Below, piece by piece: positions 11,301-21,045 of a stretch of DNA of 64,000 nt (its first letter is position 1; each line of letters starts with the position of its first letter). Under the pieces are notes generated by a model that saw only the letters and a list, made by a program, of their open reading frames with translations, was not told the DNA's origin and searched no databases. Both the position numbers and the translations under genes were made by a program. Origin of the DNA: Anaeramoeba flamelloides. Taxonomy: Eukaryota; Metamonada; Anaeramoebidae. The DNA is taken from contig JANTQA010000032.1 in NCBI GenBank assembly GCA_027625915.1, forward strand, positions 2,108,001-2,172,000, given 5' to 3'.

Positions 11301-13822
11301 AAAAACAAATCTAAATTTTCGAAATTTTACTAATTGCTTAAATAGGTACTCTTATGTAACAAGCAAAAATAAAAATAAAAATTGTGACTTATGTATTGAA
11401 AAGTTAAATATTGATATCATTGAAGACTTGGATCACTTTTTATGCGATCGTGTCTAGGTTTTTTTTTATTTGAGGGGTTAGCTTCTACAAGGAGAAGTAC
11501 AAGATTAAATTAAGTTGTTATTGGGTGTAAATCGAATTAGTTCGCTATGGTTCAAATGTCTCTAAAAAATTCGATTAGTCGAGTAGTAATATTTGTTGAT
11601 CCCATCAATTAAAAAAGATCCTTGTATTAGTAAAAAACCCAACAATTTCAGAAACAAATCTACATTTAGCCAAAAATTTAAAGGTTGGATTTATTAATAT
11701 TCAGGCTCCAAAGTTGCAAAATATCTTTTTTAAATTTGTGGCGAAATGTAAGGTTAGTTAGCTAAAAAATTCAAATTTTTTTAAAAAATTAAATAATTAA
11801 CTTTGAGTTTTTTTGACCAATTATTTCTGAAATATTGGAAACATATTGATGTTACAATTAGCTTTATTAAAAAGGAAACAAAGCTAATCAGTTTTAGGGT
11901 TTTTATAGTGGTTATTATTGAGTTAATCTTTGAAATTAAAAAATTGAAAAAATAGTCACTTTTGGAAGTTCTAAAGATGAATTATTGAATGCCAGAATAC
12001 TGTTATTTTGAGTTTCTATTTTTTAGATTTGGAAAAGTAATTAAAAAAAAAAATCAAAAAATGAAACTTTTTTAATTGTGATCATTAGTAAAAAATGAAA
12101 TAATTTATTGTGGAATAATATTTATATTAGATTTTTTAGAGTCACAGAAACTATTTGAGCCATGGCGTACTAATATTATTTACACCCAACTACAACATAA
12201 TTTAATCTTAGATTTCTCCTTGGTAGACATTAATCTCTTAAAGTTATTAGATGCAAATCGAAATCACTTTTGAGAAAATTTAATAATAAATAGTTCTCGA
12301 TGGAAATGTCAAGAATATTCAAAAATTATTAAATATAATAGTAATATAAATAAATAGTCGAGTGACGCGGGGTGTCATCAAGTGTCAAGCTTTTCAAAGA
12401 TTCAAAAGAATTGCGTAAAATATTTAATTTTTCTCTATTCTTACAAATTACGGACAAGCTAACGACGCTTTTTTTTTTAATTTTTGAAATAAACAGAAAA
12501 TTGAAGAAATTTTCTTTTTATTTCAAAAAGTAAAAAAACCTAAAATAAAAATCAATTAAATTTTTTTTTCAATTTAAATCAATAAATAATTCTTTAATGG
12601 TCAAAATAATTGATCCATTTGAAATATATTTATTAAATTTAAAATGCTTTTAAAATATATTATTATTACCTCTTAAGTGTGAAAAAAAAATATCAAATTT
12701 TTTACTATTAAATTTCAAAAAAATCTTATTGAAAATTGGATTTTCTAACTTTAATTGTTAAATATCTTTAAAAATAATTTTTGATCAAAGATATTTTATT
12801 GATCAATGGTGTTTATTATAAACGAAGTTATCAAAAAGTGAAAAATTAGCAAATGTTTAATTTTTTTTGAAAAATTTTTTCATGATCGTGTTATGAAACT
12901 GAAACTTTAAAAATTAGGGAGTTGACATAACTTGCAAAAAATTGCAAAATACGAAAATTTATAAAATTTTCGCATGTTATGCTTACAGCCAAAAATTAAA
13001 CGATTTTACTTTTTTAATTTATGCCTCTATTTCAAAAATTGAAGTTTTTTAAAGTTTTTTTTTTTTTTTGATAACTTCGTTTATAATAAACACCATTGAT
13101 CAATAAAATATCTTTGATCAAAAATTATTTTTAAAGATATTTAACAATTAAAGTTAGAAAATCCAATTTTCAATAAGATTTTTTTGAAATTTAATAGTAA
13201 AAAATTTGATATTTTTTTCACACAGCTAAAACGGTAAAGAGAATCACAATAATATAATTTCATTCAAAATTGGAAATAATTTTGATTTTTCAAAAATATG
13301 AAAATCAATTTTTCATTTTTTAGTTTTTTTGTTTTCATTTAATTTTTTGTATTAAGTAACTTTGTTTCGTTCTATAAATATTTTTTTTTTGAATGGGTGA
13401 TATTAGGTTAAAGTTGAGTTCTTTTAAAACAGAAGAACTCAAATAAAATTAATTGATGATATTTAAGCATTTGATTGATCAATCTTATTAATAGAAATTC
13501 GACAAATTACAAATATATTTTTTTGTTTTGCATCTCCAAAATTTTTAACACACCGATAATTTATTAGTATTGATAATCATTTCTAATTTTTATTCTTTTG
13601 TGAATATTGTAATTTATAAACAAGTGTTATTTTTTCAATAAGTGAATGGTTCTAATTTGATATTTCTTCTAGAATTGATTAAATAAGATTTTTTCTTTCA
13701 AAAATTGAATTTTGGTGTGTTAAAAATTTTGAATTGGGGTTTACAGCTGTTATTACACCAATCCAAAGAAATAAAAAAAAAAAAAAAAAGTGTTATATCC
13801 TCTTTCAAATCTTATAAAACAC

Positions 13823-13866
<44 letters not shown>

Positions 13867-15502
13867 TTTTTTATTAATCTCTTCAAATATAAAAATCGAT
13901 ATAAAGTGTATATTACCACATATGCAAAGCATTAAAGACAGATATGAGTTTTTTTATAAAAAATACCACAATCCTTTTCATAAAATAAAAATAAATACAC
14001 CCATTTTACTTGTGGCGAGAAATTTTCAGTTAAATTCATTTTTTTTTTTGTATATAAAAACTTTCACCCTTTAAATGAAAATGATTTTAAAAATTTATAA
14101 ATAAAAAAATGATAATTACAAAGGTATAAATAAAGTAACCCGAAAAGTAATATTAAAAAAAAAAAAATCAAATGAAATTATGGAATAGTTATGGACAAAA
14201 AAACACTCAACAATTGTTGAGAATCGAATATAACTACGTTTCCAGACTTTTTTAATGAAAAATTTTGACATTTTCATACGTCTAAAATTGAACTACAAAT
14301 ACCAATAACAAGAATTGTTCATTTTAATTATTTTAATCTTGCCAAACAAAGTCTTGAATTATGCTTTATTAAAAACAAAATCTTTAAAAAAAAAAAAAAA
14401 AAAATGATTATTTTAATATTTACATACAAAATTAATTATTCAAATTAATTAATTAAAAAAATTGGAAAAACAAAATTCATTGATTATCTTTTATTTTAAA
14501 AACCAAATTCTATTGTAATTTTTTATTTATTTTTAAATTTTTCATATATTATTTTTATGAATTAATTAAAGAAAATGTCAATTATTTTTTAACAAGCTTT
14601 ACAAAAACTTCATTATATGCAGGAGATAATAACATTAATAATGAAATATACTATGATTTTTATTATTTAACGGAAATCACCAAGCCCGATGAATATACAA
14701 AAGAAAATTATACAGAATGCAGATCGAATATTTCAAAATATTGCGACAATGATGACAACGAATGTATAGAAAATATTGAAATACTTCTGACTAATATTAC
14801 CACTTGTTATGACATTCTCGATCAAATACAATATTATTTGGAACGTAAAGATTTTGAAAATTTGATACCTGAGGATGCTGTATGCCAGCGCATTCTACCC
14901 GAATTTAATTTCTTAGCTGCTTCAGATTTAGCATTAGCGATTTGTTATATCATTTCAGCTTTCATTTTGCTTTATTATTTCAAAATATTTGATCCAAGCC
15001 TTCATGTATTTGTTGTAAGTTTTTCGTCAATCCAATTTTCCATCTATCTCTCTATCTATTGATATATATATATATATATATATACATGTGTGTGTGTAAA
15101 TATATAATATTTCTCATAATATACAAATAATTTAATATTATCCTTATTTTAAATAACATTGAAATTCGAGTTTATAACATTGAACTTATAAAACAAATTT
15201 TCTGATTTATATTCAAATAAGACAATTTTGAGACACCCTTTATTAATTTTTAATATTTTTACTTTTGTAAAATAACTTTAATATAACTTAATATTTATTT
15301 TCCTTATTATTCCTAATAGCGAAAAAAGAGTATCAGAAAATTTGAAAACAACCTTAAAAAGGAGGAGGATGGTGACATATTATTGAATGACGCATCAGAG
15401 GTAGATGACGATTTAAACAGAAACCAAAATTTAAATTCCACTTCTTCTGATTTCAGCTTACCATCACACAATCCAAATTCTTCACAATCTGAAAACTTTT
15501 AA
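5364..15502 (+). CDS. Tweety-like five-span membrane protein
   Basis: Six exons keep one frame: 5364-5564, 5687-5877, 6188-6474, 6597-6752, 14623-15014 and 15320-15502 (1410 nt, 469 aa). Donors are GTAAGG, GTAAAT, GTAAAT, GTAAAA, GTAAGT; every acceptor ends in AG (for example CTTGCTTTTCAG before 6188). Order: signal peptide (1-20), lumenal segment, TM1 (72-93), Lys-rich loop, TM2 (117-139), outer segment (about 140-207), TM3 (209-227), TM4 (about 239-262), large outer domain with several Cys and N-glycosylation sites, TM5 (381-398), polar cytosolic tail. The stretch after TM4, FSTGANDVCEG followed about 22 residues later by a Tyr-rich DFYYL, has the spacing of the tweety (TTYH) pattern GxSDFC..YYL. 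Tweety proteins are plasma-membrane proteins proposed to work as volume-regulated anion channels or lipid-handling proteins. An upstream open frame at 6105-6187 is intronic. A signal peptide is unusual for tweety, so prominin is the alternative, but the length favours tweety. Intron 4 could instead end at 14571. Confidence 0.75.
6843..7426 (+). mobile_element. TIR element, family A, copy 1
   Basis: It begins GGCTATTTCCAAAAAGTGGG and ends with the near reverse complement CCCCACTTTTTTAGAAATA (TIR about 25-30 bp). About 580 bp, no coding capacity. The interior matches the copy at 47484-48132 over most of its length (for example TTCTTGATAATAATTCAATT and GGTGATTTATTATTTTC). A solo end is at 24333-24380. 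Confidence 0.7.
7590..8375 (+). mobile_element. TIR element, family B, copy 1
   Basis: The left end AAGGGATTAGCGCGACGC continues with a GGTGTAATTGAGTGTAAAT motif shared with 48545-49290 and, in reverse orientation, with 11472-12243. The interior (AATAATTTGTCAAAAATAAT, ATTTATGGCGAAATGC) also matches. The right end is eroded. Non-coding. Confidence 0.6.
8953..9150 (+). mobile_element. Short retroposon with 14-bp target duplication
   Basis: An insert of 198 bp is flanked by AAAAATGAAATATT at 8939-8952 and 9151-9164. Removing one copy restores the LINE reading KLFDKNEILNKIKK. It ends in an (AAAT)n-type tail and holds a possible hairpin (ATAGGG..CCCTAT) at about 8992-9012. It is likely a 5'-truncated LINE or a SINE of another family, and it is younger than the LINE that it broke. 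Confidence 0.7.
10838..11275. repeat. Fold-back palindromic repeat, copy 1
   Basis: It starts with GTGTCGTCAAGTG, then CCTAGG, and consists of consecutive imperfect palindromes. One has arms TTTTCCAGAATTCAAAAG and CTTTTAAATTATGGAAAAC; another has GAAATAAACCGAAAATTT against TTTTCTATTTATTTC. Each palindrome closes with AAAACCTAACG. Related modules lie at 12356-12590, 38455-38745 and 63428-64000. No reading frame. Confidence 0.65.
11472..12243 (-). mobile_element. TIR element, family B, copy 2 (both ends)
   Basis: The left end (GGGGTTAGCTTCTAC.., TGTTATTGGGTGTAAAT) and the right end (TATTTACACCCAACTAC.., AATCTCTTAAA) are imperfect reverse complements of about 100 bp. The interior runs in the opposite direction to the copies at 7590 and 48545. 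It sits directly after the LINE zinc-knuckle segment, beside a CTAGGTTTTTTTT fold-back fragment. Confidence 0.65.
12262..12355 (+). mobile_element. LINE scrap (pre-knuckle segment)
   Basis: Short frame reading SSRWKCQEYSKIIKYN, equivalent to SPSWKVHKYLKIISIQN of the copy at 21046-22815 and SWKVQQYLKII of the copy at 8465-11452. It stops where the next fold-back repeat begins. Confidence 0.5.
12356..12590. repeat. Fold-back palindromic repeat, copy 2
   Basis: Header GGGGTGTCATCAAGTGTCAA, then palindromes with TTCAAAAGAATTGCGTAAAA against TTTTTCTCTATTCTTACAAA and GAAATAAACAGAAAATTG against TTTTCTTTTTATTTC. It follows the LINE motif at the same relative position as copy 1. Confidence 0.55.
12677..13223. 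repeat. Long inverted repeat with near-identical arms
   Basis: The left arm 12677-12838 (GTGTGAAAAAAAAATATC .. GAAGTTATCAAAAA) and the right arm 13065-13223 are reverse complements over about 160 bp, apart from differences in homopolymer length. The spacer is about 226 bp. The near identity indicates recent origin or ongoing arm conversion. In the tweety intron it would fold into a long RNA hairpin. It has no reading frame. Confidence 0.85.
13541..13730. repeat. Small inverted repeat
   Basis: CAAAATTTTTAACACACC at about 13541 is matched by GGTGTGTTAAAAATTTTG at about 13713. Arms of about 18-22 bp flank 150 bp of non-coding DNA: a possible MITE or chance hairpin. Confidence 0.4.
13824..13865. 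repeat. (AT)n microsatellite
   Basis: Uninterrupted AT dinucleotides, about 21 units. They create spurious Tyr-Ile open frames in two phases. Confidence 0.95.
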
Positions 15503-17504
15503 TTTTTTTTTTAAAGAAATTTAAGTTTGTTTGATTCTTATTATCCATAAAAAAAAAAATCATTTATCTTTATAGTTGAGAAAATATATCAAGAGACTTT
15601 AGTAAAAAAATATTATCTTAATAAATATTTATTTTTTGCGAATTTTTAATTTGTTCATTATTCTTATTATTTCTCATTTTTTGTTCTCAAAATGTTAAAT
15701 AATTATATTCGATAACAAATTGTGATAACAATTGTTAAATTTGATGTGTTGAATAAATATGATTATTTTACTCTTAATAACGATCAGTTAAAATAGGATA
15801 ATCTTCAAATTATTATTAAAACCGCTATTACTCAATAAATGAATATTTCAATTATCTTAAAAAATACAAAACAAAACCACATCAAGTATAATTCTTACAT
15901 CCAGCCCAAATATAAAATTAATCATTCTTATGGGATTTTTATTAATTATCTTTTTTCACGGAAAAATATATCTAAAAAATTGTCTTGTACAGTATTAATC
16001 ATGTAAAAAATGCCAATAATGCACTCGTTTAAATATACTTTTTATAAAAAATATAGTTATTTATTCAATTCTTTTTTCCAATCATTAATTATAAAATTAG
16101 TATCCGTTTTGAGATCAAATGATTGTATGTATTAACTTGTTTTTTTGGGGCAAATTACTATATAAAGAATTATTTTTGTTTTGACATTTGAGTTTGTTTT
16201 GGTACACGAAAATAATATTTAAAGGGTATGTTTACTTATCATGGATATGATTGATGCTGAAGAAGTGAAGTGTTACTAAAAATGATATTTTTTGACAGTT
16301 TGATACTATTTTCATTAATCAATAATCGTGAAATCTATGATTTTACGCTTAAATTTCGGAAAGGAAATTTAAGTATAAGGACATCTAGAGTGTAAATTAC
16401 ACTTTTTCATCAATAAAATAAATCAATAAATAAATAAAAAATGATTTTTTTTTTTAACTCAAATATTTATTTCTCAGATTTTTTTACATTTAATTTTCGA
16501 TAAATACAGATAAAAAAGAGATTAGATCTCTCTAAAAGGTTTAAGATCGCAATCTAGTTATTGTAGAAATATTTTAAGAAATCGTTGAGTTATAAGTTAA
16601 TATTTGAACCGTTTTTTTCTTCTTATTTTCAACCCAATTTGAGTAAAATAACAAATATTTTACTCATAAATTTATCTCACAAAATGTTATCTAAAGAAAT
16701 TCTAAAAGTCTTTATTTGATTTTTTTAGTATATTAGTTTTTTCGTAATTATGCAATAAGATCTCTGTCATTATTTGTTGATTATTTTGAAAAATATTTTG
16801 GGTACATAATACTATAATATTTGTTGAAACTTTAACTTTAAAATAAAAATTCCACAATTCTCAACAATATTTGAAAATGAAGTAAATTTCAATTTTTGTT
16901 GGAAAATAATACCTAAATCGAAACTTTTTTTTTCCTTTTTAATAATAACCCAATTTCCTACAGCCGTTCCAAACCTACCATGAAATTTGACAGACATAGA
17001 AATTGACTTTTTGTTTCAGTTAAATACAAAAAAAAAATCTTTGGTTAAACGCTATCGTATACATTTTAGGGTTTGTGATAAGATTTTATAAAAAAATTTC
17101 TTATTTGAATGACTGAGAAAAAAAACGTGTTGTTTTTAAAACAAATAGAAAAATTCAAAACAATGTTTCAAAGATCAAAGATCAAATTTGATATTTCTAT
17201 AAAATGGTCTCACCTTTTGATTTTAAGGTCTTTAGAAATTAAATATCCACCAAAAACCTGAAAATTTTTATAAATTATGAATTAATTCAGAAAGTTTTGT
17301 AGTCAAAAATTCAAATTTTAATATTTTCCCAATTGGAAATTTTTGTTCTATTATAAAATTTCAAGGTTTGAAATAGGTTATCACATAACAATAAAATCCT
17401 GTAATAAAAAGTAAAGTATGATAAAGAAAATGAATTTTCTGTTTATCATAGATTTCACAATAGTGTTGGAAAGGCTGTAATATAAATATGCACACATGCG
17501 TGTG

Positions 17505-17556
<52 letters not shown>

Positions 17557-18275
17557 TAGATAGATAAATACAGATATCAAGATTTACCACTCTTCAATTA
17601 ACACTTGTGTTTAAAACGGCATTTTATTCAATAAAATCATTGAGTTTCGACAATCAACTGTAAAAAAAGAATTTTTTTTTTTAATTGTTTCGAATATAAT
17701 TGGGATTAATTATTTACTATCTTTGTAATTTTTTGTAAAAAAGAATTAATGGCACTACTTGAGGTATAAAAGTAGTTCTTTCGATATTAAGATTGTCTTT
17801 TTTTTTAATAAAAAAGGCAAAAAAACAGTCAAATAAACAACAATATTTTTGTTAATGTGATCCACCTTGTTTATTTACTTTAACGAATTCCGTTTGATGT
17901 TATAAGTAGTTCTAAATTATTTCTTTTTTACATTTTAATATTCCAATGACTCAGAATTCCACCAATGGTTAAATTCTGGTAATGGGTTAAAGGAGGGTGG
18001 CAGGTGTGTTATTTACCTTACAGAAAAAAGAAAAAAATCAAAATTTAGTTGAATTATTAATTAATTTAGCTTAACAAAATTGATATCTTCAAAATTAAAT
18101 TTAAAATGAAAATTAAAATTAATATTGAAATTTTCAAAAAATATATTATTAAATAAAAGAAATTAGAGTGTTTTTCTGGTACAAACATACGCATGTGCGC
18201 ACATATATCCATTTATTTATATAGATATATATAATAAATATATAAATATGTATGTATATTTATTATTGAAAAATA
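15503..18275. other. Intergenic, no gene seen
   Basis: AT-rich sequence. A compound microsatellite of TA then GA units lies at about 17502-17553. An antisense open frame at 16812-16997 has slightly better composition than its surroundings, but no splice partner or family could be found. Confidence 0.45.
17502..17553. repeat. Compound (TA)n(GA)n microsatellite
   Basis: About ten TA units followed by about fifteen GA units, then GATA-type units. Confidence 0.9.
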
Positions 18276-19913
18276 TTAATCTTGATTGAAAGTTTCTTCA
18301 TTTGCTTGATTTATTAATTGCTCAAGATCAAATTCATTTTCTGAGGCATTGTCTTCTTCAACATCGCCAATAATTTCTTCAATATCGTCTTCGTCTCCTC
18401 CTAGTTCATTAAAAATTGCTTGCAATTCGCCGTTTTCATCGTTCCAATCATCATCATCACCACCACCACCATCTTCTTCTTCTTCTTCGTTATTGGTTTG
18501 TTCTATTTCTTGTTCCTGTTCAAATTCTTGTTCTTCTTGTCTTTGCTCTTCTTGCAGAGAATTTTCTGTGTTTTCATTTAAGAAATTTTGAACATATTGC
18601 TGATTGGAGATTTGGTCAAAAAAGGAATCGGAATTATTGTTTGACTGTTGCATTTCTGTGATTCTATTATCAAAAGAAGTTAGATCTTGTTTCAAATCTA
18701 AAATTACAGAAGTCATTTCTGTGAGTTTGTTTCTCATTTCTTGTAATATTTCTTCTTTGGTTAACATTTGTTGTTTTTCAAGATATGAGATTAACTTTTG
18801 TTCTCTTCTTGACCACTCATGGTTTTCTTTATTTTTGTTTGTTATTTTTTTGTTCATATTTTTATTTTTATTTGTATTGGTATTTGTGCTTGTATTTGTA
18901 TTTGATAATTTTATATTTATTAAAGATTTTCGAATAGATGAAATGTCTTTTGATAATTTATTATATTGAATACCCATTCTTGTTCTTGTTTTTTTTAATT
19001 CTTGTCCCAATTGAGAGATTTCGATTTTGATTTTGATTGGGTTTATTCTTCTTTTTTGGTTTGGGAGATTTTTGTTTGTGGTTGTTGTTTTTTTTGGGGT
19101 TGATTTTAAAATTTCTTTTTTTTTTGTTTCATTTGTTTTTTTTATTTCATTAGCTTTTTTTGGTTCGTTTGTTTTTGTTGTGACTGGTTTAATTGTGGTT
19201 GTTTTTGGTTTTGGTTGATTTTTAATTGGCAGGAAGGTTTTGCCTTTGTCTGTCGCTGAGCTTGGGCTTGGGGTTTTTCTTATGATAGTTGTGGGGCTTT
19301 TGCTTGACTTCCTCTCCTTGATTATTTTTAAGGTTTTCTTTTTTTTTTTGTTTTTGGTTTTATTTTTGTTTGTTTCTTTTTGTTGAAAATTTGAATTTGA
19401 TTTTGATTTTAATGTTAAACCAAATTTGTTTTTGGAAGCTAATTTTGAAGTGGAACTTGAGCTTGTGAGTAATTTTGTTTTTGATTTTGCACTTAGCTCA
19501 GTTGGGCTTGGTTTTTTTTTTTTATTATGAATTGGTTTTTTTTCCTCCTTTGTTTTTGTTGGGAGCGATCTTTTTAACTTTTCTTTTTTTTTTGTTTTCT
19601 TCTTTTTTTTTTTGGATTTTTTTCCCTCTTTTGGGGTTTTCTTATAAATGGAAGAAAAATTAAAAGACCCAAAAGAATTCTGGTTTTTATGAAGTAAACT
19701 CCTTTTACCAGCGCTAAAAGACCTTTTTAATCTTCGACCTTTCGGGCTTCGTTTTTTTTTTTTTTTTATTTTTTTATAACGGGGATCCTTCGTTTTGGTT
19801 TTCGAAGACGATTTTTTCTTTTCACTTGATTCTAATTGTTTTTTTTTGTCTTTTTCTTTAGTTGGATGGTTATTGCCTCTTTTTTCTAAAAAAATCGAAA
19901 TTGTGTTTGTCAT
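18276..19913 (-). CDS. Basic/acidic coiled-coil protein, function unknown
   Basis: One uninterrupted frame of 545 aa from a true ATG. Residues 1-290 are extremely Lys/Ser/Thr/Pro-rich with many nuclear-localisation-like runs (KKKKR, RRLKR). Around 295-345 (ISQLGQELKKTRTRMGIQY) and 375-430 (LISYLEKQQMLTKEEI) heptad-like helices predict coiled coil, separated by an Asn/Thr repeat. The last 100 residues are Glu/Asp/Gln-rich (EEEEEDGGGGDDDD). This charge split suggests a nuclear or nucleic-acid/histone-interacting scaffold, but I do not recognise a family and claim no function. Antisense and shifted frames over this gene are shadows. The gene at 60961 has a similar composition but no detectable colinear similarity. 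Confidence 0.75.
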   Translation of the reverse strand: MTNTISIFLEKRGNNHPTKEKDKKKQLESSEKKKSSSKTKTKDPRYKKIKKKKKRSPKGRRLKRSFSAGKRSLLHKNQNSFGSFNFSSIYKKTPKEGKKSKKKKKKTKKKEKLKRSLPTKTKEEKKPIHNKKKKPSPTELSAKSKTKLLTSSSSTSKLASKNKFGLTLKSKSNSNFQQKETNKNKTKNKKKKKTLKIIKERKSSKSPTTIIRKTPSPSSATDKGKTFLPIKNQPKPKTTTIKPVTTKTNEPKKANEIKKTNETKKKEILKSTPKKTTTTNKNLPNQKRRINPIKIKIEISQLGQELKKTRTRMGIQYNKLSKDISSIRKSLINIKLSNTNTSTNTNTNKNKNMNKKITNKNKENHEWSRREQKLISYLEKQQMLTKEEILQEMRNKLTEMTSVILDLKQDLTSFDNRITEMQQSNNNSDSFFDQISNQQYVQNFLNENTENSLQEEQRQEEQEFEQEQEIEQTNNEEEEEDGGGGDDDDWNDENGELQAIFNELGGDEDDIEEIIGDVEEDNASENEFDLEQLINQANEETFNQD

Positions 19914-20488
19914 TCTGAATTATTTGAAAAAAAGGTTTGTTTGGTTCTGTAAAAAAGCCAAAAATGTGACAAACAAAAAAAGATTTATTACTGTGAAGGC
20001 TTTTAAAAAAATAAAATCTTTGTTTAATTTATATTTCTGTTGTTACCTAAAAAAATAAGTTGTTAAATTCTTAGAGTGCTGCTGGGAACCAATAAAAAAT
20101 AACTGGAGTGTTAATTTCTTTTCAGATTTTTCTTAAATATATTATTTTTTGACAATTTTCCTTGTTGAAAAAATTCAACAAGATCTTGAATTGGAAAGAT
20201 TAAAGATTCGGGTGATATCATAGATTATTTCAGTACCAATAATAATTTGGTGATAATCTGTAAAATCATGATTAATCAAACTGTATTGTAAAAAATCACA
20301 AATCACAAAAATCTACAAAATGATGAAAAAATAGAAATTACATCAATTGAAAAAAAATTTTTCTTTTTGTTTTTAGTTTTTTATATCAACAACTGTCAAA
20401 AAAAAACTCAAAGTTCCATTTTTCTGATCAATTGAAGTTTTCTGGTTTTCTATTTGACAGTAAACTTCAAGACTTAAATTATGATCAA
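19914..20488. other. Intergenic, no gene seen
   Basis: AT-rich, with a weak short inverted repeat (CTGTCAAA near 20393, TTTGACAG near 20453). Nothing codable. Confidence 0.4.
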
Positions 20489-20779
20489 TCAATTAATAGC
20501 TGATCCAAAAAAAGCTCCTGAATCTAAAATAGGAAAGTTTTTTTGTAAAATAGTCATTTTATCTTCAAAAGTTAAATAAGTTAAAAGAAGAAAGGGTAAT
20601 TTTCCTCCATATTGATGATCAATCAAACAAAAACCTCTAAACCCTCGTTGTGTTTTCTGTCCAATACAAAGATATGAAAAGAAAACAAAGAATAACAAGA
20701 AGACAATAAAAGGTACAAATAATCTTTCTAAATGGTGATATCGTGGTTTGGTTGATTGAGAAAGCTTTTGAAAAGTTAT
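20489..20779 (-). CDS. Possible C-terminal exon of a membrane protein
   Basis: On the minus strand a good acceptor (CTTTTCAAAAG) is followed by an open frame of about 96 codons. It starts LSQSTKPRYHHLERLF, runs into a hydrophobic span (VPFIVFLLFFVFFSYLCI), continues QRGFRGFCLIDHQYGGKLPF and ends GAFFGSAIN before TGA. Composition and acceptor favour a real exon. Upstream on the same strand, pieces at 20780-20850 (SYTFSMFSESKKELNN) and about 20912-20965 are also open, but I could not join all of them in one frame, so this may be the remnant of a gene disturbed by the LINE that begins at about 21046. Family not recognised. Confidence 0.35.
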   Translation of the reverse strand: MTFQKLSQSTKPRYHHLERLFVPFIVFLLFFVFFSYLCIGQKTQRGFRGFCLIDHQYGGKLPFLLLTYLTFEDKMTILQKNFPILDSGAFFGSAIN

Positions 20780-21045
20780 TCAACTCCTTTTTGCTTTCTG
20801 AGAACATCGAAAATGTATAACTCAAGCAAGAATCATTAAAGAATCTATAAAGGGTTTGTACTTTTTGGAAGCATTTTTAATTGTAAATTTTTGAAAAGCT
20901 ACAATTACCTGAGGACACTATTATTTTCCCTTTTTTATTATTGTTGAATCTCTGGATCAGTCGATCTATAAACCAAAAAAAAACACAATATAAACTCTTT
21001 GATTAGATCCATGGAAAAAATCTTGTTTCTTTTTTGTTGTTTTTT

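Larger units (their letters stand above)
8465..11452 (+). mobile_element. LINE copy 1 (degraded, with insertions)
   Basis: Reverse-transcriptase-type reading is broken by several stops and frameshifts. Recognisable parts are the linker N-terminal to the RT (8700-8952, resuming at 9165), an open piece at 9290-9556, NYRPISINN at about 9695, the mutated catalytic box YTDD at about 10137 (YADD or FADD in active elements), an IWLEK thumb segment at about 10290, an open piece at 10349-10606, and the C-terminal zinc knuckle region (CDLC..DLDHF) at about 11381-11446. It is interrupted by a small retroposon (8953-9150) and a fold-back repeat (10838-11275), and a family-B element starts just after it. 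Protein similarity to the copy at 21046-22815 is obvious. It is an old, dead copy. Confidence 0.8.
6753..14622 (+). other. Giant intron 4 of the tweety-like gene
   Basis: This interval lies between the exon ending in the TM4 region and the exon starting the cysteine-rich outer domain, both in phase 1. Its donor is GTAAAA and its acceptor TATGCAG. At about 7.87 kb it is at least 25 times longer than the other introns of the gene (122-310 bp). It holds, in order, a family-A TIR element, a family-B TIR element, a degraded LINE with a nested retroposon and a fold-back insert, a second family-B element in the other orientation, another LINE scrap with a fold-back, a long inverted repeat and an AT microsatellite. 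Splicing of so long an intron is inferred from frame and domain continuity only. Confidence 0.6.

Noticed and set aside
13705-14074. Two overlapping frames rich in Tyr-Ile repeats
   Set aside because: Products of the (AT)n microsatellite at 13824-13865.
16812-16997. Antisense frame MSVKFHGRFGTAVGNW..
   Set aside because: Slightly protein-like, but no conserved motif and no second exon could be found; too weak to call.
18349-19663. Several plus-strand frames rich in Ser, Phe or Val
   Set aside because: Antisense shadows of the poly-Lys/Glu coding sequence on the minus strand.
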